Assembly: GCA_963662175.1 (NCBI GenBank)
Contig: OY759217.1
Coordinates: 52,056,108 to 52,120,107, forward strand
Length of the DNA: 64,000 nucleotides
Direction of reading: 5' to 3'
DNA from: Aradus depressus
Taxonomy: Eukaryota; Arthropoda; Insecta; Hemiptera; Aradidae
The notes below the pieces were generated by a model, which did not search any database, had not been told where the DNA came from, and was given only the letters and a program-made list of their open reading frames with translations. Within the stretch, counting starts at the first letter, position 1. Every line of letters begins with the position of its first letter. The translations under genes and the position numbers were made by a program. Shown piece by piece: positions 53,500-64,000 of this stretch.

Positions 53500-53775
53500 T
53501 TCCACCCACGATTTGATTGAAACTCAATTATCGATACATTTCCTATATTGGAAGTTATTAGGGTTTTTGAATTAAGCCCTCTTCTTTTCCACCGACAGGT
53601 GTCGTCATTACCATGCACATATAAAAAACTTCCTGACGTTATATGTATACTATCATGTTCACAAACACTGATTTTTTTAAAAATCGTTTTTGGAATCACG
53701 GGTTCGGAAAACCTGTAATTCCGCTGAAAACTCAACATCCAATTTCTGATCTGGGCGAATTTCTTCTGGGAGAGT
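53500..53775 (-). repeat. Repeat B copy
   Basis: It contains attatcgatacatttcctat, ttattagggtttttgaatta, caggtgtcgtcatta and aaaactcaacatccaatttc. Confidence 0.65.
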
Positions 53776-53782
53776 AAAAAAT

Positions 53783-54075
53783 GGAGGCCGGTAGCTCAGA
53801 GGTAACATGTTAGCCTATTGAGCTCAAGATCGCAGGTTCGAAACCCGGCCAAGGTTAGGTTTTATGTCAAGGAGATAAATATTGAGCATGCCGTCCTTTG
53901 GATGAGACGTTAAGTAATGGTCTAAAACCTGTTCAACCTCGTTAGAGACGGGGGTCTCTACTCTAGGTAACTTAAATTTAGTATTCCCAATGTAAAGTCG
54001 GGCTTATTTCCTCCAGAGCGAGCAAAGAGCGCCCTGGTGGTCGGCGATACAATTCAAGATCTACAATAACAAATT
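53783..54075 (+). repeat. SINE-A, diverged copy
   Basis: The head ggaggccggtagctcagagg and B box ggttcgaaacc are intact. The body and 3' hairpin are diverged (atgagacgttaagtaatggt, cagagcgagcaaagagcgcc). Confidence 0.82.
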
Positions 54076-54150
54076 GTTTAATTGACACAGGATATCGTTA
54101 TTTCCATTAATCATCCTTAATAATTGTAAAAAAAACATATATATATATCT

Positions 54151-54372
54151 GTCTCTAACTCGGGCCTCCCTCTGTTTCGGGTATCTCTCCACTTCGGCCC
54201 CCCTCGGTCTCGGGTATCTCTCTGCCCCAGGCCCCCTCTGTCTCGGGTATCTCTCTACCCCGGACCCCCTCGGTCTCGGGTAGCCCTCTGCCTCGGGCCC
54301 CCTCTGTCTCGGGTATCTCTCTACCCCGGGGCCCTCGGTCTCGGGTAGTCCTCTGCCTCGGGCCCCCTGACT
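54151..54372 (+). repeat. Roughly 33-bp GC-rich minisatellite, about 6.5 copies
   Basis: The unit resembles ctgtctcgggtatctctct then accccggaccccct, with alternating ctgtctc and cggtctc starts. It is strongly pyrimidine-biased on the plus strand. Confidence 0.88.
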
Positions 54373-55369
54373 GTCTATTTTCTCCGGCCTACGGGTACTC
54401 TATGAAGACTGCCCCTGTTCGAGGTCAGTGGTAGCTGGGGTAGGTCACGACCTGTAACTGGGACGTGGGCTCAATTCAGTCAGCTATCAAATAGACTCCA
54501 GTAAATGTAAACAATTGGGAGAAAAAACTAGTTTTTACCGGCGCAACTTTCCTTATGCTGGCAGATTTTTGTAAAATTTACTGGAGAATGATAATATAAA
54601 ACAGAAAACGTAATCCTAATATAATAATTTTAAAAAACAGATAAAATAACAAAATAAACAGGCCAGTTGCACCCCGAATCATTCCTCCACATATCCTGTC
54701 GAGCTACTAGTCCAATCGTAGAAAAGGGGATGCGTAGGCGACGAGGTGTCGCCACACAGACATCAAAGAAGAAGTGCTATCCACCCTTCCACCGAGGTTT
54801 CCACGTCTGAGTATTGAGTATATGCTTGTAAACCTAGAATGTAAAGTACCGCTAAACACTTTATTGAAATACATTCCATTTCCTGGACTATCCTGAAAAG
54901 TATTCAGTTACGCTTACAGTCTCATCCTTGATTTTTTCTACGCCATTACGAGAGTCAGAATCACTTGAGAATTCTAAAGAATGGACTTTCCAAATCCTAT
55001 TAAATGATTCCCCTCTTGACTATGTAGAAGACTGTTTCATTTTAGAAGTAACGTGAATGCGAATAATTTCTGGGTGATCTAGACAGAATCATTCCAAATG
55101 TAGAATTTTGCGCTGTCCCTTCCATTATGGGACTCTTGATCGTTTCATTTACATAAGCGCTCTGGCGGATGTTCTACAGACTCGCGGTCACTCTAGCAAC
55201 CGATTCGCACCCCTCTCCTGTTCGCTGTATTCTTTTTGCACATACAAATCTACTCTGTATCTCAATATTTTTTCAAAATTTGTAAAAACATTTGCTAGCT
55301 AGTTTTCCGGGTTATTTTCAAGTTATATGCGTTCATGATTTTTTTCAAAAAATTTTATATGTAAATCCG
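54373..55369. other. Non-coding
   Basis: No gene or known repeat is recognised. A frame at 55108 to 55302 has no domain. Confidence 0.45.
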
Positions 55370-55495
55370 AAAACCCTGTAGGGACAACTTACATCAATTT
55401 TCAGCCAAGTTCGCCATATGGAAGGGGGAAATCAGAGGAGGGGGCGCAATTCAAAACCCTAATAATTGTCGACACGAAATTTAGTACTATGATTC
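55370..55495 (+). repeat. Repeat B fragment
   Basis: It contains aacttacatcaattttcagc, aaaaccctaataattgtcga and cacgaaatttagtac. Confidence 0.55.
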
Positions 55496-55499
55496 GAAT

Positions 55500-55582
55500 T
55501 CCCTGACACCTCGGCCAGGTTTCGAACCTCATTCTTCAGCTCAGTAGATAAGCATGCTACTACCGAGCTTCCAGCGCCCTCT
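55500..55582 (-). repeat. SINE-A, 5' head fragment
   Basis: It covers acacctcggccaggtttcga, cagctcagtagataagcatg and ccagcgccctc. Confidence 0.75.
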
Positions 55583-56202
55583 CTGCGCGCATTTCAGTAG
55601 AATATAGACATACAATTCTGAATGATTGCCCTCGGTTTAAAATTCCTTCATGCATTATTACACATTTGGAGAAGGAAAAGGAAGAGAAATGAGTTGTGAC
55701 GTTCGAAGTGGGCAAAAAAGGAAGACGAAAAAAGGGGTCATAAAATGGACCGGGAGTTGAAGGGGAGGGGGGGGGGGGGGGGGGGGTCACGTTGTTATTT
55801 CTGAGAAGGGACAGACCAGCAGACAGACTGAAGGAACAGCACGCTTCGGTACGTGGGCAGCAAGAAGAGAGCAGCAAAGAGGAGGGGGCAATTAGCCAAG
55901 CGAACAATGCTGAGCGATAGGCACGCCGCGCAATGCCCACAGTCTGTCTCCGTCACCTTGAGACACAACGGAGCATTTAGCTATAGACTTGAGACAGTCT
56001 AACGTCTACCGTTCCTAGTACAAGTAAGTGAAAAGAAAGAAGAAAAAATGTTCTCGTAAATCTCAGTTTTGTTTTTCTTAAACATACCTCGAATAAGGAG
56101 TCCCTCTAGGTTCTGTGTTGGGTCCATTGTAGTTTAAATTACTATAACACTAAAACACTTATTCGAAAACTTTATATATAATAATACATAATATATATAT
56201 AT
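55583..56202. other. Non-coding; 20-base poly-G tract
   Basis: The G-run lies at 55767 to 55786. The minus frame 55560 to 55940 includes poly-Pro from this run and is not supported. Confidence 0.45.
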
Positions 56203-56634
56203 AGTAGAACCTCGATTAACTGTGTCTTGATTATCCGTGTTTGCGATTAACCGTGGTGTGTAAGCAGTAAGTATAGGTTCTTAGAAACTTAGGGACAGAG
56301 TAGAGTGACAATGATGACAGTTTTGGTGCTAAAGAAGAAAACATTCAGACAAGTCAAGCAATGGAACCAGTTCATGTCCTCCACAACTTCTGTCAACGGG
56401 AAAATTTTGACTTCCATGACGTCATGAATTTGAGAAAAATTAGAACTGAAGTAAAGAAAAACATTTCAAACCGCAAAAAACAAAGAAGGATTCTTCATAT
56501 TTCAAGCCCTAATAACGTTATAACATGGCAATGTACACATATAAGTAATTCATTAAATAATAAGTGTCTCGATTAACCGTGGTTTTAATTTATCCGTGCG
56601 ACCTCCCCCCCCCCCGAATAATCGAGGTTCCACA
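56203..56634 (+). mobile_element. pogo/Tigger derivative with inverted termini
   Basis: The left end gtagaacctcgattaact and right end ataatcgaggttccacag are the typical pogo/Tigger termini, repeated internally as gattaaccgtgg. Between them a frame (about 56304 to 56576) reads EENIQTSQAMEPVHVLHNFC, then DFHDVMNLRKIRTEVKKN. This resembles the tail of Tigger-type transposases, after the DDE domain. The rest of the transposase is deleted. Confidence 0.75.
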
Positions 56635-57393
56635 GGTTAGTAACATTAAGGAGGTTAGTAACTTTACACAGGTTAGTAACTCTAAGCAGACGTATATGTA
56701 CCCATCGTTATTCGTTGTCATACAGTTTACTTCTTTTACTTCTTTAGCACCAAAAGAAGGTGTTATAGCTTCTAATACTTTAAATAAAGTCAGATAAATA
56801 ATGCCAACCTAAAATCAAACTATTAACTTATAGTAGAACAACTTTCCCCCAACACAACATAGCTAAGTCCTTAAATTGTTTTCAGTTCTGATTAAAGTTA
56901 ATGGTGAGTTATATAAAAATCCTTTAATTAACGAAAAGTAACATTAGAATATATTTATAGAAAGTTGAATTGACATTCATGTCCAAAGAAATTGAAAATA
57001 CAACACAATAAAAAAGGACAAACACTCGTTAATAGGCTTTCCATATAGCGATTTCGGAACCATAAAAAGAGAACTAATGAAAGATTCGATTAGGTATATC
57101 GATACTACTTTAACTATTCCCCTCAACCGGCTCTTTCATACATCGACTTCGACACCATAAAAAGAGAACTAATTAGAGATTCGATTAGGCCTATCGATAC
57201 TATATACACAAAAATTTAATATTTTCTTCAAAAAAATGTAAAATGGGAATTAATTTGAGCTACCAGCACCGCGGAATCGGAAGGAATTCATAGAAAAAAG
57301 ATATTGAAAATAGGTCCAGTAGTTTTAAAGATTACCCCGATCATCAAACAAACGCTGTCTCTTTATACATATATTAGTAAGATATAGAGGTTA
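56635..57393. mobile_element. Repeat-rich DNA ending in a Helitron-like 5' end (minus)
   Basis: Short repeats of aggttagtaac lie at 56634 to 56690. A 95-bp tandem pair carries ccataaaaagagaactaa (57060 and 57155). Reading the minus strand from 57393, tcttactaatatatgtataa followed by gcgtttgtttgatgatcg resembles a Helitron 5' end. Confidence 0.4.
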
Positions 57394-57675
57394 CTAGAAA
57401 ATGTGAAATATAACTGTAAATTTTCAGTACGCAAAGATTTTGTCAGAAATTATTGATGTTACATATAGGAGCTAATTAGAGGGCCTATGGCTAATAAGCC
57501 GTAATTATAATGATAATAATAATATTTATTTCTGTTAAACCATAATATGGTAATAAGATACATCATAAGAATGTGTACATTAAAATAACTTAGGTAGGTA
57601 CATAAACAGATATTAACTCTTAGAGTCTGACACACATGGATTAGAATTAACCTTACTGAGAAAAAGTAAAATGAA
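57394..57675. other. Non-coding dispersed repeat
   Basis: The segment ttatttctgttaaaccataa followed by tatggtaataag resembles 27925 to 27965. Confidence 0.4.
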
Positions 57676-57799
57676 ATCTATATTAATAAAGCTGAAACGG
57701 GGTTTGTTTGTTTGTTTGTATGTTTGTTCCAGCATCACGCCCAAACCACTGCACGGATTTTTATGAAACTTCCCATGTAGCATTCTTTTGAGCCCGATT

Positions 57800-59300
57800 G
57801 AATAATAGGCTATGTGGCGTCCCAAAATTTTGATCGGGAGGGGAGGTTGTAAGGGGGGCCTAAGTATATAAATAGTGCTAACTCATTAACTAATGGTCAA
57901 ATTGTCATGAAATTTCACACGTAGTCTTTTTAAAAGCCAAACAGGAAAAAAAGGTGTGTGGCGTCCCAAAGTTTTGAACGGGAGGGGGGGTTGTGGGGGG
58001 GCCTAAGTATAAATATAGAGCTAACTCATTAACTAATGGGCGAATCGTCATGAAATTACACATGTAGTATTTTTAAAAGCCAAATAGGAAAAAAAGGTGT
58101 GTGGCGTCCCAAAGTTTTGAACGGGAGGGGGGGTTGTGGGGGGGCCTAAGTATAAATATAGAGCTAATTCTTTAACGGTTGGTCGGATTGTCACGAAATT
58201 TCACATGGAGTATTCCTGAAGGCCAAATAGAAAAATAAGGTGTGTGGCGTCCCAAAGTTTTGAACGGGAGCGGGGGTTGTGAAGGGGCCTAAGTATAAAT
58301 ATAGAGCTAACTCATTAACTAATAGGCGAATCGTCATGAAATTTCACGTAGTATTTTTAAAAGCCAAATAGGAAAAAAAGGTGTGTGGCGTCCCAAAGTT
58401 TTGAACGGGAGGGGGGGTTGTGGGGGGGCCTAAGTATAAATATAGAGCTAACTCATTAACTAATGGGCGAATCGTCATGAAATTTCACATGTAGTATTTT
58501 TAAAAGCCAAATAGGAAAAAAAGGTGTGTGGCGTCCCAAAGTTTTGAACGGGAGGGGGGGTTGTGGGGGGGCCTAAGTATAAATATAGAGCTAATTCTTT
58601 AACGGTTGGTCGCATTGTCACGAAATTTCACATGGAGTATTCCTGAAGGCCAAATAGAAAAATAAGGTGTGTGGCGTCCCAAAGTTTTGAACGGGAGCGG
58701 GGGTTGTGGGGGGGCCTAAGTATAAATATAGAGCTAACTCATTAACTAATGGGCGAATCGTCATGAAATTTCACGTAGTATTTTTAAAAGCCAAATAGGA
58801 AAAAAAGGTGTGTGGCGTCCCAAAGTTTTGAACGGGAGGGGGGGTTGTGGGGGGGCCTAAGTATAAATATAGAGCTAATTCTTTAACGGTTGGTCGGATT
58901 GTCACGAAATTTCACATGGAGTATTCCTGAAGGCCAAATAGAAAAATAAGGTGTGTGGCGTCCCAAAGTTTTGAACGGGAGGGGGGGTTGTAAGGGGGGC
59001 CTAAGTATAAATATAGAGCTAACTCATTAACTAATGGGCGAATCGTCATGAAATTTCACGTAGTATTTTTAAAAGCCAAATAGGAAAAAAAGGTGTGTGG
59101 CGTCCCAAAGTTTTGAACGGGAGGGGGGGTTGTGGGGGGGCCTAAGTATAAATATAGAGCTAATTCTTTAACGGTTGGTCGGATTGTCACGAAATTTCAC
59201 ATGGAGTATTCCTGAAGGCCAAATAGAAAAATAAGGTGTGTGGCGTCCCAAAGTTTTGAACGGGAGCGGGGGTTGTGGGGGGGGGGGGGGGGGACTAAGT
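57800..59300 (+). repeat. 143-bp G-rich tandem array, about 10 units
   Basis: The word ggcgtcccaaagttttgaac recurs at 57960, 58103, 58246, 58387, 58530, 58673, 58813, 58957, 59099 and 59242. Two unit types alternate: one with actcattaactaatgggcga, the other with attctttaacggttggtcg. Each unit carries a G-run cluster (gggagggggggttgtggg or similar). Confidence 0.95.
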
Positions 59301-59385
59301 ATAAATATAGAGCTAGCTCATTAACGGTTGATCGTATTGTCATGAATCGGATTGTCATGAATTTCACATGTAGTAGTAGTAACTA

Positions 59386-59985
59386 TGTATTCGCTGTGGG
59401 GTTCACTGTTGCAAGACATTTACTAGCTGTGATGTCCAGCGTTCCTAATATCGTACTAGCTGTGGGGTCCGCTGTTGCAAGGTACTTACTAGCTGTAGTG
59501 CTCAGCCCCAGCGTTCCTAACTATGTACTGGCTGTGGGGTTCGCTGTTGCAAGGCACCTATAAGACATTTACTAGCTGTAATGCCCAGCGTTTCTAATTA
59601 CGTACTAGCTGTGGGGTCTGCTGTTGCAAGGCGCTAGCAGTGTGGCCCAGCGTATTTCACTCGTAGGTACTAGCTGTGGGGTCCGCCGTTGCAAAACTCA
59701 TACTAGCTGGGATGCCCTGTGGTTCTAACTACATACTATCTGTGGGGTTCGCAGTTGCAAGGCACCTACTACCTTTAGGGCCCAGCGTTTCTAAAAACGT
59801 ACTAGCTGTGGTGCTCAGCGTTGCAAGCCACATACTAGCTGTGGTCACAAACGTTCTTAAGTACGCACTGACTAGGACGTCCAGCGATGCTAAGTATTCA
59901 CTAGGTGTGGCTTCCGCCGTTGAAAAGCGCATACTAGCTGTTGTGCCCAGGGGTCCTAAAAACTTACTAGCGTTACAACAGCTGA
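59386..59985 (+). repeat. 33-bp tandem array in 66-bp dimers
   Basis: gctgtg recurs at 59393, 59426, 59459 and 59492. Half-units gctgtggggtccgctgttgc and gctgtgatgcccagcgttcc alternate. The 33-bp period keeps an 11-residue frame open (LAVGFAVARHL and similar), so frames at 59240 to 60011 are not genes. Confidence 0.93.
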
Positions 59986-60123
59986 AGGACTATAAGCCTT
60001 ATTCCATATGAATAATTGAAAATTATAACATCATGAATGTACTGTCGAGGAACTGAATAGCGTTATAGAAGATATTGGGAGAAAATCAAAGTTCCCCGGG
60101 CAATGCCGGGTATAACTGCTATA

Positions 60124-61881
60124 GATTTAATATTTGTTAAAACTGATAGAGAACGACCGGATTATCTGAATCCTACACAAAAATCAAACTAAAAATGTTT
60201 TTCAAAAAATTCACGCTATTTAACGGTTTATAGGCTTAATAATTGTTAAAACTGATACGAGAGATTCAGATTTATCCGGAAAGTCCCATCCGAAGGACGA
60301 CGTGCTCAAGGCTATTTTCAACCTAAGTGAAATTTCACCTACCCAGGTTTATTTACATAACATACGTCTCATTATCGAGTACCTCACATTCGAAAAAGTC
60401 CTGGAACATCGCTTAAAGTCCCATCCGAAGGACGACGTGCTCATAGTTATTTTTCACTTCTCGATTAAAACATCTGACCTAAGTGCCTCAGCTAGATTTC
60501 TAAGTGGCGATCCTGAGCTCGGTAGACTCCATTCTTCAAATTTCTCGCTTTTTAACGGTTTATAGATTAAATATTTGTTAAAACTGATAGAGAACGACCG
60601 GATTATCTGAATCCTACACAAAAATCAAAATAAAAATGTTTTTCAAAAAATTTGCGCTATTTAACGGTTTATAGGCTTAATAATTGTTAAAACTGATACG
60701 ACAGATTCAGATTTATCCGGAAAGTCCCATCCGAAGGACGACGTGCTCAAGGCTTTCAACCTAAGTAGAAATTGACCTACCCAGGTTTATTTACATAACA
60801 TACGTCTCATTATCGAGTACCTCACATTCGAAAAAGCCCTGGATCATTGCTTAATGTCCCATCCGAAGGACGACGTGCTCAAAGTTATTTTTAGCTTCCC
60901 GATTAAAACATCTGACCTAAGTGCCTCAACTAGATTTCTAAGTGGCGATCCTGAGCTCGGTAGACTCCATTCTTGAAATTTCTCGCTTTTTAACGGTTTA
61001 TAGATTTAATATTTGTTAAAACTGATAGAGAACGACCGGATTATCTGAATCCTACACAAAAATCAAAATAAAAATGTTTTTCAAAAAATTCACGCTATTT
61101 AACAGTTTATAGGCTTAATAATTGTTAAAACTGATACGACAGATTCAGATTTATCCGGAAAGTCCCATCCGAAAGACGACGTGCTCAAGGCTATTTTCAA
61201 CCTAAGTGAAATTTCACCTACCCAGGTTTATTTACATAACATACGTCTCATTATCGAGTACCTCACATTCGAAAAAGTCCTGGAACATCGCTTAAAGTCC
61301 CATCCGAAGGACGACGTGCTCATAGTTATTTTTCACTTCCCGATTAAAACATCTGACCTTAGTGCCTCAGCTAGATTTCTAAGTGGCGATCCTGAGCTCG
61401 GTAGACTCCATTCTTCAAATTTCTCGCTTTTTAACGGTTTATAGATTAAATATTTGTTAAAACTGATAGAGAACGACCGGATTATCTGAATCCTACACAA
61501 AAATCAAAATAAAAATGTTTTGCAAAAAATTTGCGCTATTTAACGGTTTATAGGCTTAATAATTGTTAAAACTGATACGACAGATTCAGATTTATCCGGA
61601 AAGTCCCATCCGAAGGACGACGTGCTCAAGGCTTTCAACCTAAGTGGAAATTGACCTACCCAGGTTTATTTACATAACATACGTCTCATTATCGAGTACC
61701 TCACATTCGAAGAAGCCCTGGATCATCGCTTAATGTCCCATCCGAAGGACGAAGTGCTCAAAGTTATTTTTAACTTCCCGATTAAAACATCTGACCTATG
61801 TGCCTCAGCTAGATTTCTAAGTGGCGATCCTGAGCTCGGTAGACTCCATTTTTCAAATTTCTTGCTTTTTAACGGTTTATA
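60124..61881 (+). repeat. Roughly 440-bp satellite, four units, containing SINE-A sequence
   Basis: Units start at 60124, 60566, 61004 and 61445 and end at 61881. Types alternate A-B-A-B, giving an 879-bp dimer (the frames 60302-60565 and 61181-61444 differ by one residue). Each unit contains a minus-strand SINE-A segment: cctacccaggtttatttac, cattatcgagtacctcacat, catcgcttaaagtcccatcc, gaaggacgacgtgctc and gatcctgagctcggtaga. The tRNA-like promoter is decayed. An internal duplication (aacggtttatag, ttgttaaaactgata) lies in each unit. Confidence 0.93.
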
Positions 61882-61899
61882 GATTTAATATTTGTTAAC

Positions 61900-61950
61900 T
61901 GACAGAGCCATAGAGTGTGCTGGTTTCGGATTATGCCAACGTCAGCACAA
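61900..61950 (-). repeat. Penelope-like terminal motif, diverged
   Basis: On the minus strand gtgctgacgttggcataatc then cgaaaccagc matches, with changes, the arms of the palindrome at 16541 to 16635. Confidence 0.6.
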
Positions 61951-62069
61951 CGTTCAGACTGACTTTAAATATGGTGACACCGATCCACTATGGAAGAAAA
62001 ATGCCAAAAAAAAAAAGATGTATGTATAGATATGAACACAAATTAAAACTTGTGTACATTGTGATATAA

Positions 62070-64000
62070 TCTATATTAATAAAGCTGAAACGGGGTTTGT
62101 TTGTTTGTTTGTTTGTTTGTATGTATGTTTGTTCCAGCATCACGCCCAAACCGCTGCACGGATTTTTATGAAACTTCCCATGTAGCATTCTTTTGAGCCC
62201 GATTGAATAATAGACTATGTGGCTTCCCAAAATTTTGATCGGGAGGGGGGGTTGTAAGGAGGGCCTAAGTATATAAATAGTGCTAACTCATTAACTAATG
62301 GTCAAATTGTCATGAAGATTTACACGTAGTCTTTTTAAAAGCCAAACAGGAAAAAAAGGTGTGTGGCGTCCCAAAGTTTTGAACGGGAGGGGGGGTTGTG
62401 GGGGGGCCTAAGTATAAATATAGAGCTAACTCATTAACTAATGGGCGAATCGTCATGAAATTTCACATGTAGTATTTTTAAAAGCCAAATAGGAAAAAAA
62501 GGTGTGTGGCGTCCCAAAGTTTTGAACGGGAGGGGGGGTTGTGGGGGGGCCTAAGTATAAATATAGAGCTAACTCTTTAACAGTTGGTCGCATTGTCACG
62601 AAGTTACACATGTAGTATTCCTGAAGACCAAATAAAAAAATAGGCGGTGTGACGGCTCAAAATTTTTTACGGGAGGGGGGGTAGTGGGGGGGCCTAAGTA
62701 TAAATATAGAGCTAACTCATTAACTAATGGGCGAATCGTCATGAAATTTCACATGTAGTATTTTTAAAAGCCAAATAGGAAAAAAAGGTGTGTGGCGTCC
62801 CAAAGTTTTGAACGGGAGGGGGGGTTGTGGGGGGGCCTAAGTATAAATATAGAGCTAACTCTTTAACGGTTGGTCGGATTGTCACGAAATGTCACTTGGA
62901 GTATTCCTGAAGACCAAATAGAAAAATAGGCGGTGTGACGGCTCAAAATTTTTTACGGGAGGGGGGGGGGGGGGGTAGTTGGGGGGCCTAAGTATAAATA
63001 TAGAGCTTACTCATTAACTAATGGGCGAATCGTCATGAAATTTCACATGTAGTATTTTTAAAAGCCAAATAGGAAAAAAAGGTGTGTGGCGTCCCAAAGT
63101 TTTGAACGGGAGGGGGGGTTGTGGGGGGGCCTAAGTATAAATATAGAGCTAACTCTTTAACGGTTGGTCGGATTGTCACGAAATTTCACATGGAGTATTC
63201 CTGAAGGATAAATAGAAAAATAAGGTGTGTGGCGTTCCAAAGTTTTGATCGGGAGGGGGGGTGTTAAGGGGGGCCTACGTATCTAAATAGTGCTAACTCA
63301 TTAACTAATGGTCGAATTGTCATGAAATTTCACAGGTAGTATTCCTAAAGGTCAAATAGAAATATTAGGTGTGTGACGGCCAAAAATTTTGAACAGGAAG
63401 GAGGGTTGTTGGGGGGGCTAAATATACATATAGAGTTAGCTCATTAACGGTTGGTCGTATTGTCACGAAATTTCGCATATATTAATCCTGAAGGCCAAAT
63501 AGAAAAATAAGGAGTGTGGCGTCCCGAAGTTTTGAACGGGTGGCGGGGTTGAGGGGGGGGGGACTAAGTATAAATATAGAGCGAGCTCATTAACGGTTGC
63601 TCGTATTGTCATGAATCGGATTGTCATGAATTTCACATGTAGTAGTAGTAACTATGTATTCGCTGTGGGGTTCACTGTTGCAAGACATTTACTAGCTGTG
63701 ATGTCCAGCGTTCCTAACTATGTACTGGCTGTGGGGTTCGCTGTTGCAAGGCACCTATAAGACATTTACTAGCTGTAATGCCCAGCGTTTCTAATTACGT
63801 ACTAGCTGTGGGGTCTGCTGTTGCAAGGCGCTAGCAGTGTGGCCCAGCGTATTTCACTCGTAGGTACTAGCTGTGGGGTCCGTCGTTGCAAAAGCATACT
63901 AGCTGTGATGCCCAGGGTTCCTAATATCGTACTAGCTGTGGGGTCCGTTGTTGCAAGGCATTTACTAGCTGTAGTGCCCAGCGTTCCTAACTTCGTACTA
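62070..64000 (+). mobile_element. Helitron-like non-autonomous element, copy 2 (cut by window end)
   Basis: It begins with the same tctatattaataaagctga as copy 1 and has a longer (gttt)n stretch. It contains about ten 143-bp-type units (62220 to 63590), some with a variant ggcggtgtgacggctcaaaa. From about 63650 it carries the 33-bp array, cut at the window edge. It lies 4394 bp from copy 1 in the same orientation, so a segmental duplication that includes the satellite is possible. Confidence 0.65.

Larger units (their letters stand above)
57676..60118 (+). mobile_element. Helitron-like non-autonomous element, copy 1
   Basis: It starts (A)tctatattaataaagctga and has the (gttt)n stretch common near Helitron 5' ends. 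It ends with the hairpin ccgggcaatgccggg followed by tataactgcta. The interior is almost all tandem repeats: a 143-bp array, a 33-bp array, then about 110 unique bases. The end reads CTAT and not the canonical CTRR, so the assignment is tentative. No Rep or helicase gene is present. Confidence 0.6.

Noticed and set aside
59240..60011. Membrane-like proteins of LAVGFAVARHL repeats
   Set aside because: The frames follow from the 33-bp period of the tandem array and end with it.
60302..61444. Duplicated 87-codon gene
   Set aside because: Both frames lie in the SINE-containing satellite unit; they are identical because the unit is duplicated.

Overview
The window is eukaryotic nuclear DNA, almost certainly from an insect with a large, AT-rich, transposon-filled genome. 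The signs are phase-consistent spliced exons, tRNA-derived SINEs, non-LTR retrotransposon remnants, hAT, pogo and Harbinger-like elements, a polymerase III tRNA gene, and a single-exon large-Maf gene with the arthropod traffic jam signature. The species cannot be named; a hemipteran-like insect is only a guess. There are no bacterial operons, CRISPR arrays or phage genes. Most long open frames here are by-products of tandem repeats.

Genes. (1) A MADF-domain exon on the minus strand (446 to 317) whose gene continues off the left edge. (2) The last five coding exons of a ten-cysteine, single-pass membrane protein on the plus strand (9158 to 17504); all intron phases agree and neighbouring exons were not found upstream. 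(3) A tRNA-Pro(AGG) gene on the minus strand (29876 to 29947). (4) The single-exon traffic jam (large Maf bZIP) gene at 42797 to 43720, with a GC-rich TATA-less promoter, a start-stop upstream ORF and a splice donor five bases after the stop. (5) A second MADF fragment (24546 to 24791) inside a Harbinger-like element. These genes do not form a pathway.

Repeats fill the rest. A roughly 340-bp tRNA-derived SINE (called SINE-A here) has about 25 full or partial copies, two with clear target-site duplications (14 and 10 bp). A second SINE (SINE-B) ends in poly-A. A very common 400 to 600 bp family (called Repeat B here) is the landing site for several other insertions. Two hAT-type MITEs and one other hAT element have perfect 8-bp target duplications. 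Other elements are a 247-bp MITE with 34-bp perfect inverted repeats, a 5'-truncated R1-like LINE with a 12-bp target duplication, two jockey-type reverse transcriptase fragments, and a pogo/Tigger derivative.

The most unusual structures are fold-backs and arrays. At 15.95 to 16.85 kb, inside an intron, several inverted repeats are nested; one 306-bp insertion is flanked by a 15-bp duplication. At 41396 to 41714 there is another near-perfect palindrome. These carry a shared CTGANGA-T-stem-GAAAC motif that resembles the hammerhead core of Penelope-like elements. At 57.7 to 64.0 kb lie two direct copies of a Helitron-like element, each with a 143-bp G-rich array and a 33-bp array. Between them is a four-unit, roughly 440-bp satellite that has captured part of SINE-A. 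A 37-bp minisatellite of about 40 copies (51.0 to 52.5 kb) sits in a related inverted element.
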